Assembly: GCA_016302985.1 (NCBI GenBank)
Contig: JAEDMN010000025.1
Location: 1-20,575 of the forward strand
DNA length: 20,575 bases
Origin: Kiritimatiellia bacterium
Lineage (GTDB): Bacteria > Verrucomicrobiota > Kiritimatiellia > RFP12 > UBA1067
Reading direction: 5' to 3'
The notes under the pieces are model-generated. The model made no database searches. It saw nothing but the letters and a program-made list of their open reading frames with translations, and was not told the origin of the DNA. Below, piece by piece: positions 1 to 7,253 of the stretch. Made by a program: the position numbers and the translations under genes. Positions within the stretch are counted from its first letter, which is position 1. Each line of letters begins with the position of its first letter.

Positions 1-2
1 TC

Positions 3-827
3 ATGCGCGAGGCCCTCGAAGAGGCCCGCGCCATCGCCGCCGAAATCAACCGCCTCAAGCGCGAGCGCGGCCTTGCGCGCGATGCCGCGCTCGTGGAAAT
101 CGCCCGCCTGAGCCCCGCCTACGCCGCGCGCTTTTGGCGCAACCCGCGAATTTCGCCCATTCTCGCCGCTGCGGGGGTTCGGGGGCAGCCGCCCCCGGCA
201 GTTGAGGGCCTCCCCCGCTTCGACCGCCGCGCCTATATCGAGCTCGCCTTCACCGCCCCGATGCTGCGCACCATTCGCCATTACATCAAGCTCAACCCGG
301 CGCGCAGGCTCTGGAAGCTCGCGCACCCCGATCGCTTTCTCTGCCACCCCAACATCAACGCGCAGCTGCTGAAGCGCCTGCCGCCGCGCCGCTGGCAGGG
401 CATGGGCAATCTCACCCTGCTCGGCTCGCCCTTTCTCTTCCACGTGCGCCTCACGCTCAAGAAGAGCGTCGCCGAGCACGAAGCGGCCATTTGCGAGATC
501 GTCGACAAGGCGAAGCATGGCTGGGTGCCGGTCTCGGGCTTCATCTCGCCCGGCGAAGTCGAGGCCCTGCGCCGGCTGAAGGCGACGCCCGGCACGCGCT
601 TCATCAAAATGCTGCCCTGCGCCCTGCCGCCGCGCTACGATCCCTCGGCGGAAGATTCGCGCGAGCTCGCCGCCGACCGCCTGCTCATCCTCTCGGGCTT
701 CGCCGACACTCCGGCGGTTCCCGCCCGCGACATTCGCAAGCATCTCGCCGCCTCGCACCAGTTCCGCGCCAACTGCCTCGCCATGAACGATCTCGCGGCC
801 GCGCTCTGCGGTAGCGTAGGCGCGTAG
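3..827 (+). CDS. RAYT/IS200-like transposase-related protein, probably missing its N-terminus at the window edge
   Basis: The frame is open from the left edge. The ATG at 3 may be internal, so the 274 residues seen are a minimum. The segment TIRHYIKLNPARRLWKL (about residues 89-105) resembles the YIHxNPxR signature of REP-associated tyrosine transposases (Y1/HUH family). Those enzymes nick single-stranded palindromic repeats. The tail, with VSGFISPGEVEAL and a later RLLILSGF segment, resembles the C-terminal extension of transposase-like proteins that I recall from Verrucomicrobiota and Bacteroidota genomes. The HUH (HxH) motif that should precede the signature is not visible. Either it lies upstream of the window or the copy has lost it. 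Residues about 57-67 (GVRGQPPPAVE) are encoded by a G/C-run hairpin that looks inserted. It ends with TAG inside another hairpin and faces the SNF2 gene tail to tail. Family assignment is moderate, and activity is unknown. Confidence 0.5.
   Translation: MREALEEARAIAAEINRLKRERGLARDAALVEIARLSPAYAARFWRNPRISPILAAAGVRGQPPPAVEGLPRFDRRAYIELAFTAPMLRTIRHYIKLNPARRLWKLAHPDRFLCHPNINAQLLKRLPPRRWQGMGNLTLLGSPFLFHVRLTLKKSVAEHEAAICEIVDKAKHGWVPVSGFISPGEVEALRRLKATPGTRFIKMLPCALPPRYDPSAEDSRELAADRLLILSGFADTPAVPARDIRKHLAASHQFRANCLAMNDLAAALCGSVGA
171..198. repeat. REP-like GC hairpin inside the RAYT-like gene
   Basis: GGGGGC (181-186) pairs with GCCCCC (191-196) around an AGCC loop. It is preceded by GCGGGGGTTC. 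The 13-mer GGGGTTCGGGGGC (174-186) recurs exactly at 842-854, just after the gene. The reading frame stays open through it. Whether this is a dispersed genomic repeat cannot be judged from one window. Confidence 0.45.
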
Positions 828-858
828 CGCCCTCCGCAGGCGGGGTTCGGGGGCGCCC
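806..858. repeat. REP-like nested hairpin over the stop codon of the RAYT-like gene
   Basis: CTGCGG (806-811) pairs with CCGCAG (834-839). Inside it GGCGC (819-823) pairs with GCGCC (827-831), so the TAG stop (825-827) sits in the hairpin. It is followed by the 13-mer GGGGTTCGGGGGC (842-854), shared with the repeat at 171-198. No T-tract follows, so a classical intrinsic terminator is unlikely. A REP element next to a RAYT-like gene is the favoured reading, by inference. Confidence 0.45.
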
Positions 859-1362
859 AACCAAGCCGTTCCCCACTCCCGACTTGATCCGACGAACTGC
901 ATTTGTCACCATGTGACTTCCCGCTCCCTCTCCCCGCGTCCCTGCTCCCTGGACGCCTACCCCGACGCGGAAAAGACGAGTGGCGCATCCCCAAACTCAC
1001 ATCTTAAGAGAGGCACCGGTAAGCCCAACACAAAACATGAATAGAGAATACGCCACGGAATGCACCGTGACGTGTTCCCGTATTTCGCTTTGTGTTAGAA
1101 AGTTACCAGTTTTCTCTTAAAGCTCCATACGCGAATCGCGTTCACTTTCCCTCGGCCTGCACCCCTTCAGGCGCTCATCCGAGGTCGTGCGACCGGCTCA
1201 CAACCGATCGGTCAAACGGATTTCTCCCCGATGACATTGTCCGCGTGAAATTTCTTGACTCTTGCAAGTTTTGGCACAGCGGGCAATTACGGATCTCCGC
1301 CCAAACAGGTCCGGTCCGAACCGAAGCATCCCGTGCATCGGCGGACCGAGCCCGCTGAGGCG
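828..1362. other. Convergent intergenic gap without a supported gene
   Basis: This 535-base gap lies between two gene tails. It contains the right half of a REP-like hairpin (to 858), a C-rich stretch without recognisable features (860-1000), the long imperfect palindrome (1003-1121), the short palindrome ACCGATCGGT (about 1203-1212) and CTTGCAAG (about 1261-1268). A small stem CGCTGA/TCAGCG (1353-1368) overlaps the SNF2 stop codon. The one open frame here (about 1092-1358, plus) starts with GTG inside the palindrome and resembles no family I know. Confidence 0.6.
1003..1121. repeat. Long imperfect palindrome of about 119 bp (MITE-like, or a structured RNA/DNA element)
   Basis: Paired blocks from outside in are TTAAGAGA (1004-1011) with TCTCTTAA (1113-1120), AC-c-GGTAA (1015-1022) with TTACC-a-GT (1103-1110), AACACAAA (1027-1034) with TTTGTGTT (1089-1096), AATACG (1047-1052) with CGTATT (1079-1084), and CACGG (1054-1058) with CCGTG (1065-1069) around an AATGCA loop. 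The element is clearly more AT-rich than the DNA on both sides. It could be a miniature inverted-repeat element, a structured transcript or a bidirectional transcription block between convergent genes. I see no clear target-site duplication. Confidence 0.6.
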
Positions 1363-4300
1363 TCAGCGGAAGAGGTTCAGGAGGTCCTTCGAGGTGAAGG
1401 ACGTGTTGGACGTGCCCTCGAGAAGATCGGCCGCCATGGCGTTCTTCTCCTTGTGCAGTTCGATGACGCGTTCCTCGACCGTGTCCACGGAAACCAGGCG
1501 GTAGATCGTGACAGGCTGTGTCTGCCCGATGCGGTGCGCACGGTCGGCGGCCTGGTTCTCCACGGCGGGATTCCACCACGGATCCAGCAGAATCACGTAG
1601 TTGGCCGCCGTCAGGTTGAGCCCCGTGCCGCCCGCCTTGAGCGAGATCAGGAAGAAGTCGCCATCTCCGCGCTGGAACTCCTCCACCAGACGTTCGCGCT
1701 GGCGCGTGGGCGTGGTGCCGTCCAGATACTTGCAGGTCCATCCATGTGTTTCGACGACCCTTCGTACAAGCGACAGATAGTCCGTGAACTGGCTGAACAC
1801 GAGGGCCCGGTGGTGGCCTTCATGCAGTTCGCCCAGCAGATCCACCAGCGCCTCCATCTTCGCGGACGGCAGATCTGACTTGCCGAGAACGAGCGAAGGA
1901 TGGCAGCAGAACCGGCGCAGGCGCGTGAGCTCCGCCAGAATTGAAATGCGGTCGTCCTCGTCCTTCGTCTCAAGAGAGGCCAGGGCATGAAGCCGGCAGC
2001 CCTCGTAGGCGGAGCGCTCGTCCTTCCCGAGATTGACGGACAGCGTGATTTCGGTCTTCTCCGGAAGATCGTCCAGAACCTCCCCCTTGAGCCGTCGCAG
2101 AATGAGCGGTTTGACGAGTTTCTTGAGTTCAGAACTGGCCTTGCCGTTTTGGACAAACCGCTGGGCGAACGACGCGGCCGGCCCCAACAAGCCCGGATTG
2201 AGGAAATCGAACAGGCTCCAGAGCTCGCCGAGACGGTTCTCGACGGGCGTACCCGTGGCCGCCACGCGGAAGCGCGCGGAGAAGCGCTTCACCAGATGCG
2301 CGCGCTTCGAGGCATCGTTCTTGATGGCCTGGGCCTCGTCGAGGACGAGTCCATTCCAGGCGCATTTCACGAGTTCCTCCTCGTGGAACAGGAGATAGCC
2401 ATAGCTGGCGATCACGACATCGCCGGGTCGGGATTCGGTTCCCGAATCGTCACGCTCCATCGCGAGCAGAGGAACGAGCGTGGGCGCAAAACGACGGATC
2501 TCGCGGCGCCAGTTGCCACAGACGGACGCGGGCGCCACGACGAGCGAAGGACCGTCCTTCGACCGTTCCAGCAGCAAGGCGATGATCTGCAGCGTCTTGC
2601 CCAGACCCATGTCATCCGCCAGGCACGATCCGAAGCCGCAGGCGGCCAGGCGCGACAGCCAGCGGTAACCGTCCAGCTGATAGGGACGAAGTTCCGCCTG
2701 CAGCGTGCCGGGGACCGTTGGACGACGCGCCAGGACGGACCGGATCTCGGAGGCGCTCTTGGCCATCACCTCCGGAAGCGGAACCGCATCTTCGTCCGTC
2801 GCGTCAAAGGCCTTGTCCAGCATCGGCAGCGCCGCGCGCGGCACGTCCAGTGCGCCGCCCTTCCGGCGTCCGGCCGCGGCGAGCGCCTCCATCTCGCGGA
2901 CCATCGACTTCGTCAGCGCCACGAAGGCCCCGTCGGACAGCCGCACGTAGCGTCCGGCGCGCGATGGCATGCCGGCCAGAACGTCCAGCACGTTGAGAAC
3001 GCGGCCGTTGTCCAGCGTGAACGACCCCTTCACGCTGAACCACTCCTCCGCCGTGCGGCTCGATTCCAGCGCCACGCCGCTTTTCGGCGCGGACGCCACG
3101 TCCAGTCGCCGCTGGTCGATCCATTCCAGCGGAACGGCGGGGTCCAGCGCCTTCAGGGCGACCAAGGCGTCGAGCGCCTGGGCCAGATCGCCGATCCGCC
3201 AGGTGCACGTGCCATCGAACCAGTCGCCGAAGGCCGCCAGCGACTCGACCACGCGGGAGAACTTCTCGCGTTCCGCGGCGAGATCGCGCACGAGCAGATA
3301 GCTTCCCGTCGCGGTCGTCACGACCTTCTCGGCGAGTCCCTTTCCGGGATCCATCGCCACGGAGGAATTCTCCGCGACAGGCAGCACGACGCCACGAATC
3401 GTCAGGTCGGTTTCGTCGTAGTCCAGCCGCATGGCGAGATCGGTCTGGGCGGCCACGCGCGGCAGGTCGGCGACATCCTCGGCGGAGGGTCCGGCGAAGG
3501 GAATCACGGACGCCAGCGATTCCAGCACGTCTGTCGCCGCGGCCGCCCCCTCGCGCGGCAGAATGATATGTCCCTTGTCGCCAATCGCGTCAAACACCTT
3601 CACGATTCGCTTCACCGCCGGCGTGATGGGCACGTACTGGTAGCGTTCTTCGCCCTTCACCTTGCGGATGACGAAGGATTCGCGTGCCGTGAGTATTTCA
3701 CTGGGAATGAACAGGTCGACTCCGCCATCCTCTGCGATGCGGGATTCCATCTGGCAGGGCACCTTCTCGAAGACGATGGGCGTCACGCTCCTCCGCACGG
3801 GATTGCCCCAGCGGTCGCAGATCTCCTCGTACCGCTCCAGATTCGGCAGTCCACACAACAACGCGAGAATCGTCTCGTTGACCTCGAGGTTGTCCCTATA
3901 AAACGGATTGACGTTCGCGTTGATCTGCGCGGCCAGCGCCTTCTCCCCTTCCGTCAGAAGAGCCTCGTAGCGTCCGGCGTTCAACTTGTGCACGTCCAGT
4001 AACCGTTCACCCTTTGTCACGGGGTCCGCCCCCACGACGCGGAGATAGGGCGCGATGTCCGTGATTTCGAAGCGATTGTCGCCGTAGTCGTCAATCGACA
4101 GCGACCAGACGATCCGCTTCCCGCTGTCGGAAGAAACCTTCGCCTCGTCGTCCCGCCGGATTTTCACGAGAGAATTCCGAAGCTGCCCCAGAACCGCCTT
4201 CCATTCCGGCTCGGGCTCCTCGCGCGGAAGAAGCCAGGTTCCTCGAGATTTCATTTCATCGAGGATGCCGCCAACGTCTTCGTCCTTGTAGGCGCCCACC

Positions 4301-5568
4301 AGAAGCGAGAGCCCCAGCCCCGCCAGATTCAGATAGCCATTCCGCGCGGCGACGTCAAATAGCAGCAGCAAACCCTTCACGGTCGGCAGGTGGCGGGCTC
4401 GCCCGACCGGCATGAGATGCCAGTTCCAGGCCAAGGGCAATGCCAGAACCGCGCTGGAAAGGTTCGCCACGTCGAATCGAGAGAGAATCCCTCCCAGATC
4501 TTCCCCAGCCTGCTTCCAGCATTCCCGGTAGAACCGCGCATATTCGGTGGGGAGACGCGCATAATGGTTCGCCCCCGTCCCCATTTGGTACATGTAGGCG
4601 CTGCCCAGGCCCCCCATTATGAGCTGCGGGGGACGCGTCTTGGCGAACTTCTTCGGATTGGCCGTCGCGCAGACCGTGGCCATCAGCAAGCGCACCGGCT
4701 CGTTGTCGAAGTCGTTTGGACGATTCCGGCCCTCGACGATCTTCCGGAACATCTTGTCCGCCGCCGCGCAGTCTCCGGCCAGCACGGCCTTGCACGCGGA
4801 GACGAAATCCGCATACCTCGCAAGACCGGGCCGATCGAGCCACGACGCCTCGCCCATCCAGACGCACAGCGCCAGATAGTTCTCGGCAAGGGCCCGTCCG
4901 GGGAAATGGCTCTTGAATTCAAACGCGGCGGCGAGGGAGGCCAGCACCCCCTTGACGTTTCGCCCACCGTGAAACGCGAGGCTGAGATAATCGGCGAGAA
5001 GCGAATCGGTCAGCTCGCTCCCCACCGTGAACGCCACGGACGGAACATCCCCCATGCTGCAAACGGCCTGGGCCACCGCGCCGCGCACGATCTCGTCGGT
5101 TTTCCCCTTTGAGAGCTTCTGGAAATACTCGGCGGCCTTGGGGGACGGAACGGACGAACCCCGTACGAGCATCGCGAACAATTCGGCCTCGAGCAGATCC
5201 CGCAGGGCCGAGTCCCGTTCAACCATCGAAAGACAGAACTTGGCATTCGCCGAATAAGAGCGGGTCCGCGCGTTCAAATCCGGCCACCAACCCTGCTCGT
5301 CCGCCTCGTACACCAGTTCACGCATGAGCTCGAACGGAATCTGCCTTTGCAGAACGAAACCTTCCTTGCGGACCGTCTGGATCAGATTTCGCCTGTCAAG
5401 CGTTCGACATACATCGACAACGCTGTTTTTCCTCACCTTGAACGACGGCTCGTCCTCCGCGAGCCGCCGGACCTGCGCGGGAGAAAGCGGTGCCCATGAA
5501 AAGGCGAACAGAAACAACGCCCGGCGTTCCCCTTTCGCGAGTGCCCTATACTCTTCAATTTCGACCAT
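1363..5568 (-). CDS. SNF2-family DEAD/DEAH-box helicase (DNA translocase), 1401 aa
   Basis: This is an ATP-dependent double-stranded-DNA translocase of the SNF2/SWI2 family, expected in the cytoplasm. The helicase core fills roughly residues 955-1400. It has the Q-like entry LRPYQLDGYRWL, Walker A DMGLGKT (K991), Walker B DEAQ (D1077-Q1080), motif III ATGTPVEN (about 1104) and motif V GGTGLNL. Motif VI is DRAHRIGQT (D1342 onward). All key residues are present. The first about 90 residues look like a winged helix, and residues 90-950 are a large region I cannot assign, partly helical. The start ATG has no strong Shine-Dalgarno sequence but lies about 34 nt below a good sigma70-like promoter. 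It stands alone, divergent from alr, with no methylase, nuclease or other defence partner. A housekeeping transcription or repair role is therefore as likely as defence. Its codon use looks less GC-extreme than the genes to the right. Confidence 0.93.
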   Translation of the reverse strand: MVEIEEYRALAKGERRALFLFAFSWAPLSPAQVRRLAEDEPSFKVRKNSVVDVCRTLDRRNLIQTVRKEGFVLQRQIPFELMRELVYEADEQGWWPDLNARTRSYSANAKFCLSMVERDSALRDLLEAELFAMLVRGSSVPSPKAAEYFQKLSKGKTDEIVRGAVAQAVCSMGDVPSVAFTVGSELTDSLLADYLSLAFHGGRNVKGVLASLAAAFEFKSHFPGRALAENYLALCVWMGEASWLDRPGLARYADFVSACKAVLAGDCAAADKMFRKIVEGRNRPNDFDNEPVRLLMATVCATANPKKFAKTRPPQLIMGGLGSAYMYQMGTGANHYARLPTEYARFYRECWKQAGEDLGGILSRFDVANLSSAVLALPLAWNWHLMPVGRARHLPTVKGLLLLFDVAARNGYLNLAGLGLSLLVGAYKDEDVGGILDEMKSRGTWLLPREEPEPEWKAVLGQLRNSLVKIRRDDEAKVSSDSGKRIVWSLSIDDYGDNRFEITDIAPYLRVVGADPVTKGERLLDVHKLNAGRYEALLTEGEKALAAQINANVNPFYRDNLEVNETILALLCGLPNLERYEEICDRWGNPVRRSVTPIVFEKVPCQMESRIAEDGGVDLFIPSEILTARESFVIRKVKGEERYQYVPITPAVKRIVKVFDAIGDKGHIILPREGAAAATDVLESLASVIPFAGPSAEDVADLPRVAAQTDLAMRLDYDETDLTIRGVVLPVAENSSVAMDPGKGLAEKVVTTATGSYLLVRDLAAEREKFSRVVESLAAFGDWFDGTCTWRIGDLAQALDALVALKALDPAVPLEWIDQRRLDVASAPKSGVALESSRTAEEWFSVKGSFTLDNGRVLNVLDVLAGMPSRAGRYVRLSDGAFVALTKSMVREMEALAAAGRRKGGALDVPRAALPMLDKAFDATDEDAVPLPEVMAKSASEIRSVLARRPTVPGTLQAELRPYQLDGYRWLSRLAACGFGSCLADDMGLGKTLQIIALLLERSKDGPSLVVAPASVCGNWRREIRRFAPTLVPLLAMERDDSGTESRPGDVVIASYGYLLFHEEELVKCAWNGLVLDEAQAIKNDASKRAHLVKRFSARFRVAATGTPVENRLGELWSLFDFLNPGLLGPAASFAQRFVQNGKASSELKKLVKPLILRRLKGEVLDDLPEKTEITLSVNLGKDERSAYEGCRLHALASLETKDEDDRISILAELTRLRRFCCHPSLVLGKSDLPSAKMEALVDLLGELHEGHHRALVFSQFTDYLSLVRRVVETHGWTCKYLDGTTPTRQRERLVEEFQRGDGDFFLISLKAGGTGLNLTAANYVILLDPWWNPAVENQAADRAHRIGQTQPVTIYRLVSVDTVEERVIELHKEKNAMAADLLEGTSNTSFTSKDLLNLFR

Positions 5569-5608
5569 CTGCTACGACCAATTCTTCGAATACACCTTTG
5601 AGTTGATA

Positions 5609-5637
5609 AGTCTATCACAGGTCCTTTCGCCCGTAAA
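5609..5637 (-). promoter_or_regulatory. Sigma70-like promoter of the SNF2 gene
   Basis: Read on the minus strand, the -35 is TTTACG (5637-5632), the spacer is 17 nt and the -10 is TAGACT (5614-5609). Transcription would start near 5602, leaving a leader of about 34 nt. Same spacing and near-identical hexamers as the alr promoter on the other strand. Confidence 0.55.
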
Positions 5638-5653
5638 GCCCGATGGTGGGTGT

Positions 5654-5672
5654 GCACAAAAGCCCTTTGTGC
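5654..5672. repeat. Inverted repeat upstream of the SNF2 promoter, possible operator
   Basis: GCACAAA (5654-5660) and TTTGTGC (5666-5672) form a perfect 7-bp dyad around AGCCC. It lies about 60 bp upstream of the predicted SNF2 transcription start. It could be a regulator-binding dyad or another hairpin of this gap. No regulator gene is adjacent. Confidence 0.35.
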
Positions 5673-5722
5673 CGGGAGTGCCGAGTTGTCGATATTCTGG
5701 TCTGGCGGAGATCTCTTGATAC

Positions 5723-5841
5723 GGGGGTCGGTCACGGAGTGACCGTCCCCCATATGAAGCAGCGGTCGCCTTTCTTTTGGGAGTGACCGGCCCCCGGACG
5801 AAAGGCATCCCTCCGGGGGACCGTGCGGGACGCGCGGTCCC
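5723..5841. repeat. Cluster of GC-rich hairpins (REP-like)
   Basis: Hairpin 1 has arms GGGGG-t-CGGTCAC (5723-5735) and GTGACCG-t-CCCCC (5739-5751) around GGA. Its right arm is repeated directly at 5783-5795 as GTGACCG-g-CCCCC. Hairpin 2 pairs CCCCCGGA (5791-5798) with TCCGGGGG (5812-5819). Hairpin 3 pairs GGGAC (5827-5831) with GTCCC (5837-5841). None is followed by a T-run. They sit between two divergent promoters, where terminators are not expected. A dispersed palindromic repeat is the favoured reading. Confidence 0.5.
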
Positions 5842-5912
5842 CGCGGCGCGCGTTCTTCCCGCGTCTCGAACGCTCATGGACCGACGTGAAATCTCTGGAT
5901 GTCCATCGTCGC

Positions 5913-5941
5913 TTTACAGTCCAGGGGGAATCCGATAAACT
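5913..5941 (+). promoter_or_regulatory. Sigma70-like promoter of alr
   Basis: The -35 is TTTACA (5913-5918), the spacer is 17 nt and the -10 is TAAACT (5936-5941). Transcription would start near 5948, giving a leader of about 57 nt before the ATG at 6005. Confidence 0.65.
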
Positions 5942-6004
5942 ATTCCCCAACATCTAGGAAGTGGCGGGGGGCAGGTGCTTCCTGTCCAATCGAAAGCTCG
6001 GAAA

Positions 6005-7141
6005 ATGCCATTGAAACGTCGTGTGTGGGTCGAGGTCGACCTCGGCAAACTCAGGAAGAACTATGCGCGGATTGCCGCGGCGGTGAAGCCGGCCAAGGTG
6101 CTCTGCGTCATGAAGGCCAACGCCTACGGGCTCGGCGTCGGCCCGTACGCCGCGGCGTTGGCAACCACCGACTGCGCCGGCTTCGGCGTGGCCGAGCCCT
6201 TCGAGGCCCTGCAGCTGCGCGAGCTGCTCGCCGGGAAGCCCGGCGCGGAGAAGCCCGTGCAGATCCTCTCCTCCATCCTGCCGGACGAGATCGCCCCAAT
6301 GGTCGAGGCGGGCGTCACGCTCCCCGTCATCGACGTCGCCACCGCGAAGCGCATCAGCGCCGCCGCGAGGAAGTTGAAGACGACCGCGAAGGTCCACTTC
6401 AAGCTCGACACGGGCATGGGCCGCCTCGGCATCCTCGCGAAGGACGCCCCGCGCGTCATCCGCGAGGTGAAGCGCCTCCCCAACCTGGACTGCGAGGGCA
6501 TCTTCTCGCACTGTCCGATGGCCTACGATCCGGAGAACACCTTCACCGAGGACCAGATCGACCTCTTCTGCGCCATCCTGAAGGACGTCGCGAAGAGCGG
6601 CATCTCGTTCAAGGTCGTCCACATCGCCGCGTCGGACGCCATCAACAACTTCCCGCGCGCCGCCCAGGCGCCCTTCACCCAGGTCCGCACGGGCATCAAC
6701 CTGCACGGCTCCTTCGACCCGAACGGCAAGCGCGCGCTGAAGGTCGAGAGCGTCCTCACGCTCAAGACCCGCATCGCGCAGGTCCGCGACCTCCCCGCCG
6801 GCACGACGCTCGGCTACGGGCGCACCTGGTGTCTGAACCGCACGACGCGCGTCGCGACGATCTCCGCCGGCTATGCGGACGGGCTCCCCCTCGCGCTCAC
6901 GAACCGCGGCCACGTGCTGGTCAAGGGCGTGCCCTGTCCCGTGATCGGACGCATCTCGATGGACTACACGACCGTCGACGTCTCGCACGTGCCCGACGCC
7001 CTTCCCGGCGACGAGGTCGTGTGCCTCGGCAAGGTCGGGAAGCACGCGGTGACGCCGGATGACTGGGGCGCCCTCAAGGGCACCCACGCCTACGAGATCA
7101 TCTGCTCGCTCGGCAACCGCGTCGAGCGCGTCTACGTCTAG
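6005..7141 (+). CDS. alr: Alanine racemase, PLP-dependent
   Basis: The enzyme interconverts L- and D-alanine in the cytoplasm, supplying D-Ala for peptidoglycan. It has 378 residues, the usual family length. The N-terminal TIM barrel opens with RVWVEVDLGKL, followed by the PLP-lysine motif KANAYG with the Schiff-base Lys at residue 37. The C-terminal beta domain carries LGYGRTW, whose Tyr271 corresponds to the second catalytic base, and GRISMDYTTVDV. The ATG at 6005 is preferred over an in-frame GTG at 5975 because it puts the conserved VEVDL near the N-terminus. The GTG does have a G-rich stretch just upstream, and the ribosome-binding sequence before 6005 (GGAAA) is weak, so the start is not certain. 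It is a single gene with its own promoter and runs tail to tail into the GH28-like gene. Confidence 0.96.
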   Translation: MPLKRRVWVEVDLGKLRKNYARIAAAVKPAKVLCVMKANAYGLGVGPYAAALATTDCAGFGVAEPFEALQLRELLAGKPGAEKPVQILSSILPDEIAPMVEAGVTLPVIDVATAKRISAAARKLKTTAKVHFKLDTGMGRLGILAKDAPRVIREVKRLPNLDCEGIFSHCPMAYDPENTFTEDQIDLFCAILKDVAKSGISFKVVHIAASDAINNFPRAAQAPFTQVRTGINLHGSFDPNGKRALKVESVLTLKTRIAQVRDLPAGTTLGYGRTWCLNRTTRVATISAGYADGLPLALTNRGHVLVKGVPCPVIGRISMDYTTVDVSHVPDALPGDEVVCLGKVGKHAVTPDDWGALKGTHAYEIICSLGNRVERVYV

Positions 7142-7159
7142 CGGTCCCTTCGAGCAGTC

Positions 7160-7190
7160 GGGGCGGGACGCCCTGAATACGTCTCGCCCC
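7160..7190. terminator. Strong hairpin between convergent genes, possible bidirectional terminator
   Basis: GGGGCGGGACG (7160-7170) pairs with CGTCTCGCCCC (7180-7190), an 11-bp stem with one G-U and a 9-nt loop. It starts 19 nt after the alr stop. Neither strand has a T-tract after the stem, so termination is inferred from position. Confidence 0.45.
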
Positions 7191-7222
7191 GCAGAAAATG
7201 GCCTGGCGGGATACCGGCCCAC

Positions 7223-7252
7223 CACCGGGGGCGCACCGGTCCCCCGGTGCGC
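7223..7252. terminator. Overlapping alternative hairpins just past the GH28-like gene stop
   Basis: GCGCACCGG (7231-7239) pairs perfectly with CCGGTGCGC (7244-7252) around TCCC. Alternatively, CACCGGGGG (7223-7231) pairs with CCCCCGGTG (7241-7249). The two folds exclude each other. On the minus strand the first stem begins 1 nt after the TGA stop. There is no T-tract, so a terminator or 3'-end stabiliser role is inferred from position. Confidence 0.45.
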
Positions 7253-7253
7253 G

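Larger units (their letters stand above)
5569..6004. other. Divergent intergenic region between the SNF2 gene and alr
   Basis: This stretch of about 436 bases has no supported gene. It holds the SNF2 promoter (5609-5637, minus), an inverted repeat (5654-5672), a hairpin cluster (5723-5841) and the alr promoter (5913-5941, plus). The frame upstream of the chosen alr start stays open back to a GTG at 5975. Confidence 0.7.

Noticed and set aside
1092..1358. 88-residue plus-strand open frame in the convergent gap
   Set aside because: GTG start inside the palindrome, no ribosome-binding site, no family resemblance; the frame is probably open by chance.
1987..4002. 671-residue plus-strand open frame antisense to the SNF2 gene
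   Set aside because: Composition is His/Arg/Gly-rich with no domain, and it mirrors the codons of a gene with full helicase motifs on the other strand.
1363..5568. SNF2 gene as part of a phage-defence system (DISARM-like or similar)
   Set aside because: No methylase, nuclease, PLD or DUF1998 partner lies beside it; its neighbours are alr and a transposase-like gene.
5975..6004. GTG start for alr, 10 codons upstream
   Set aside because: A G-rich stretch lies before it, but it would add residues not usual for the family; the ATG at 6005 is preferred, not proven.
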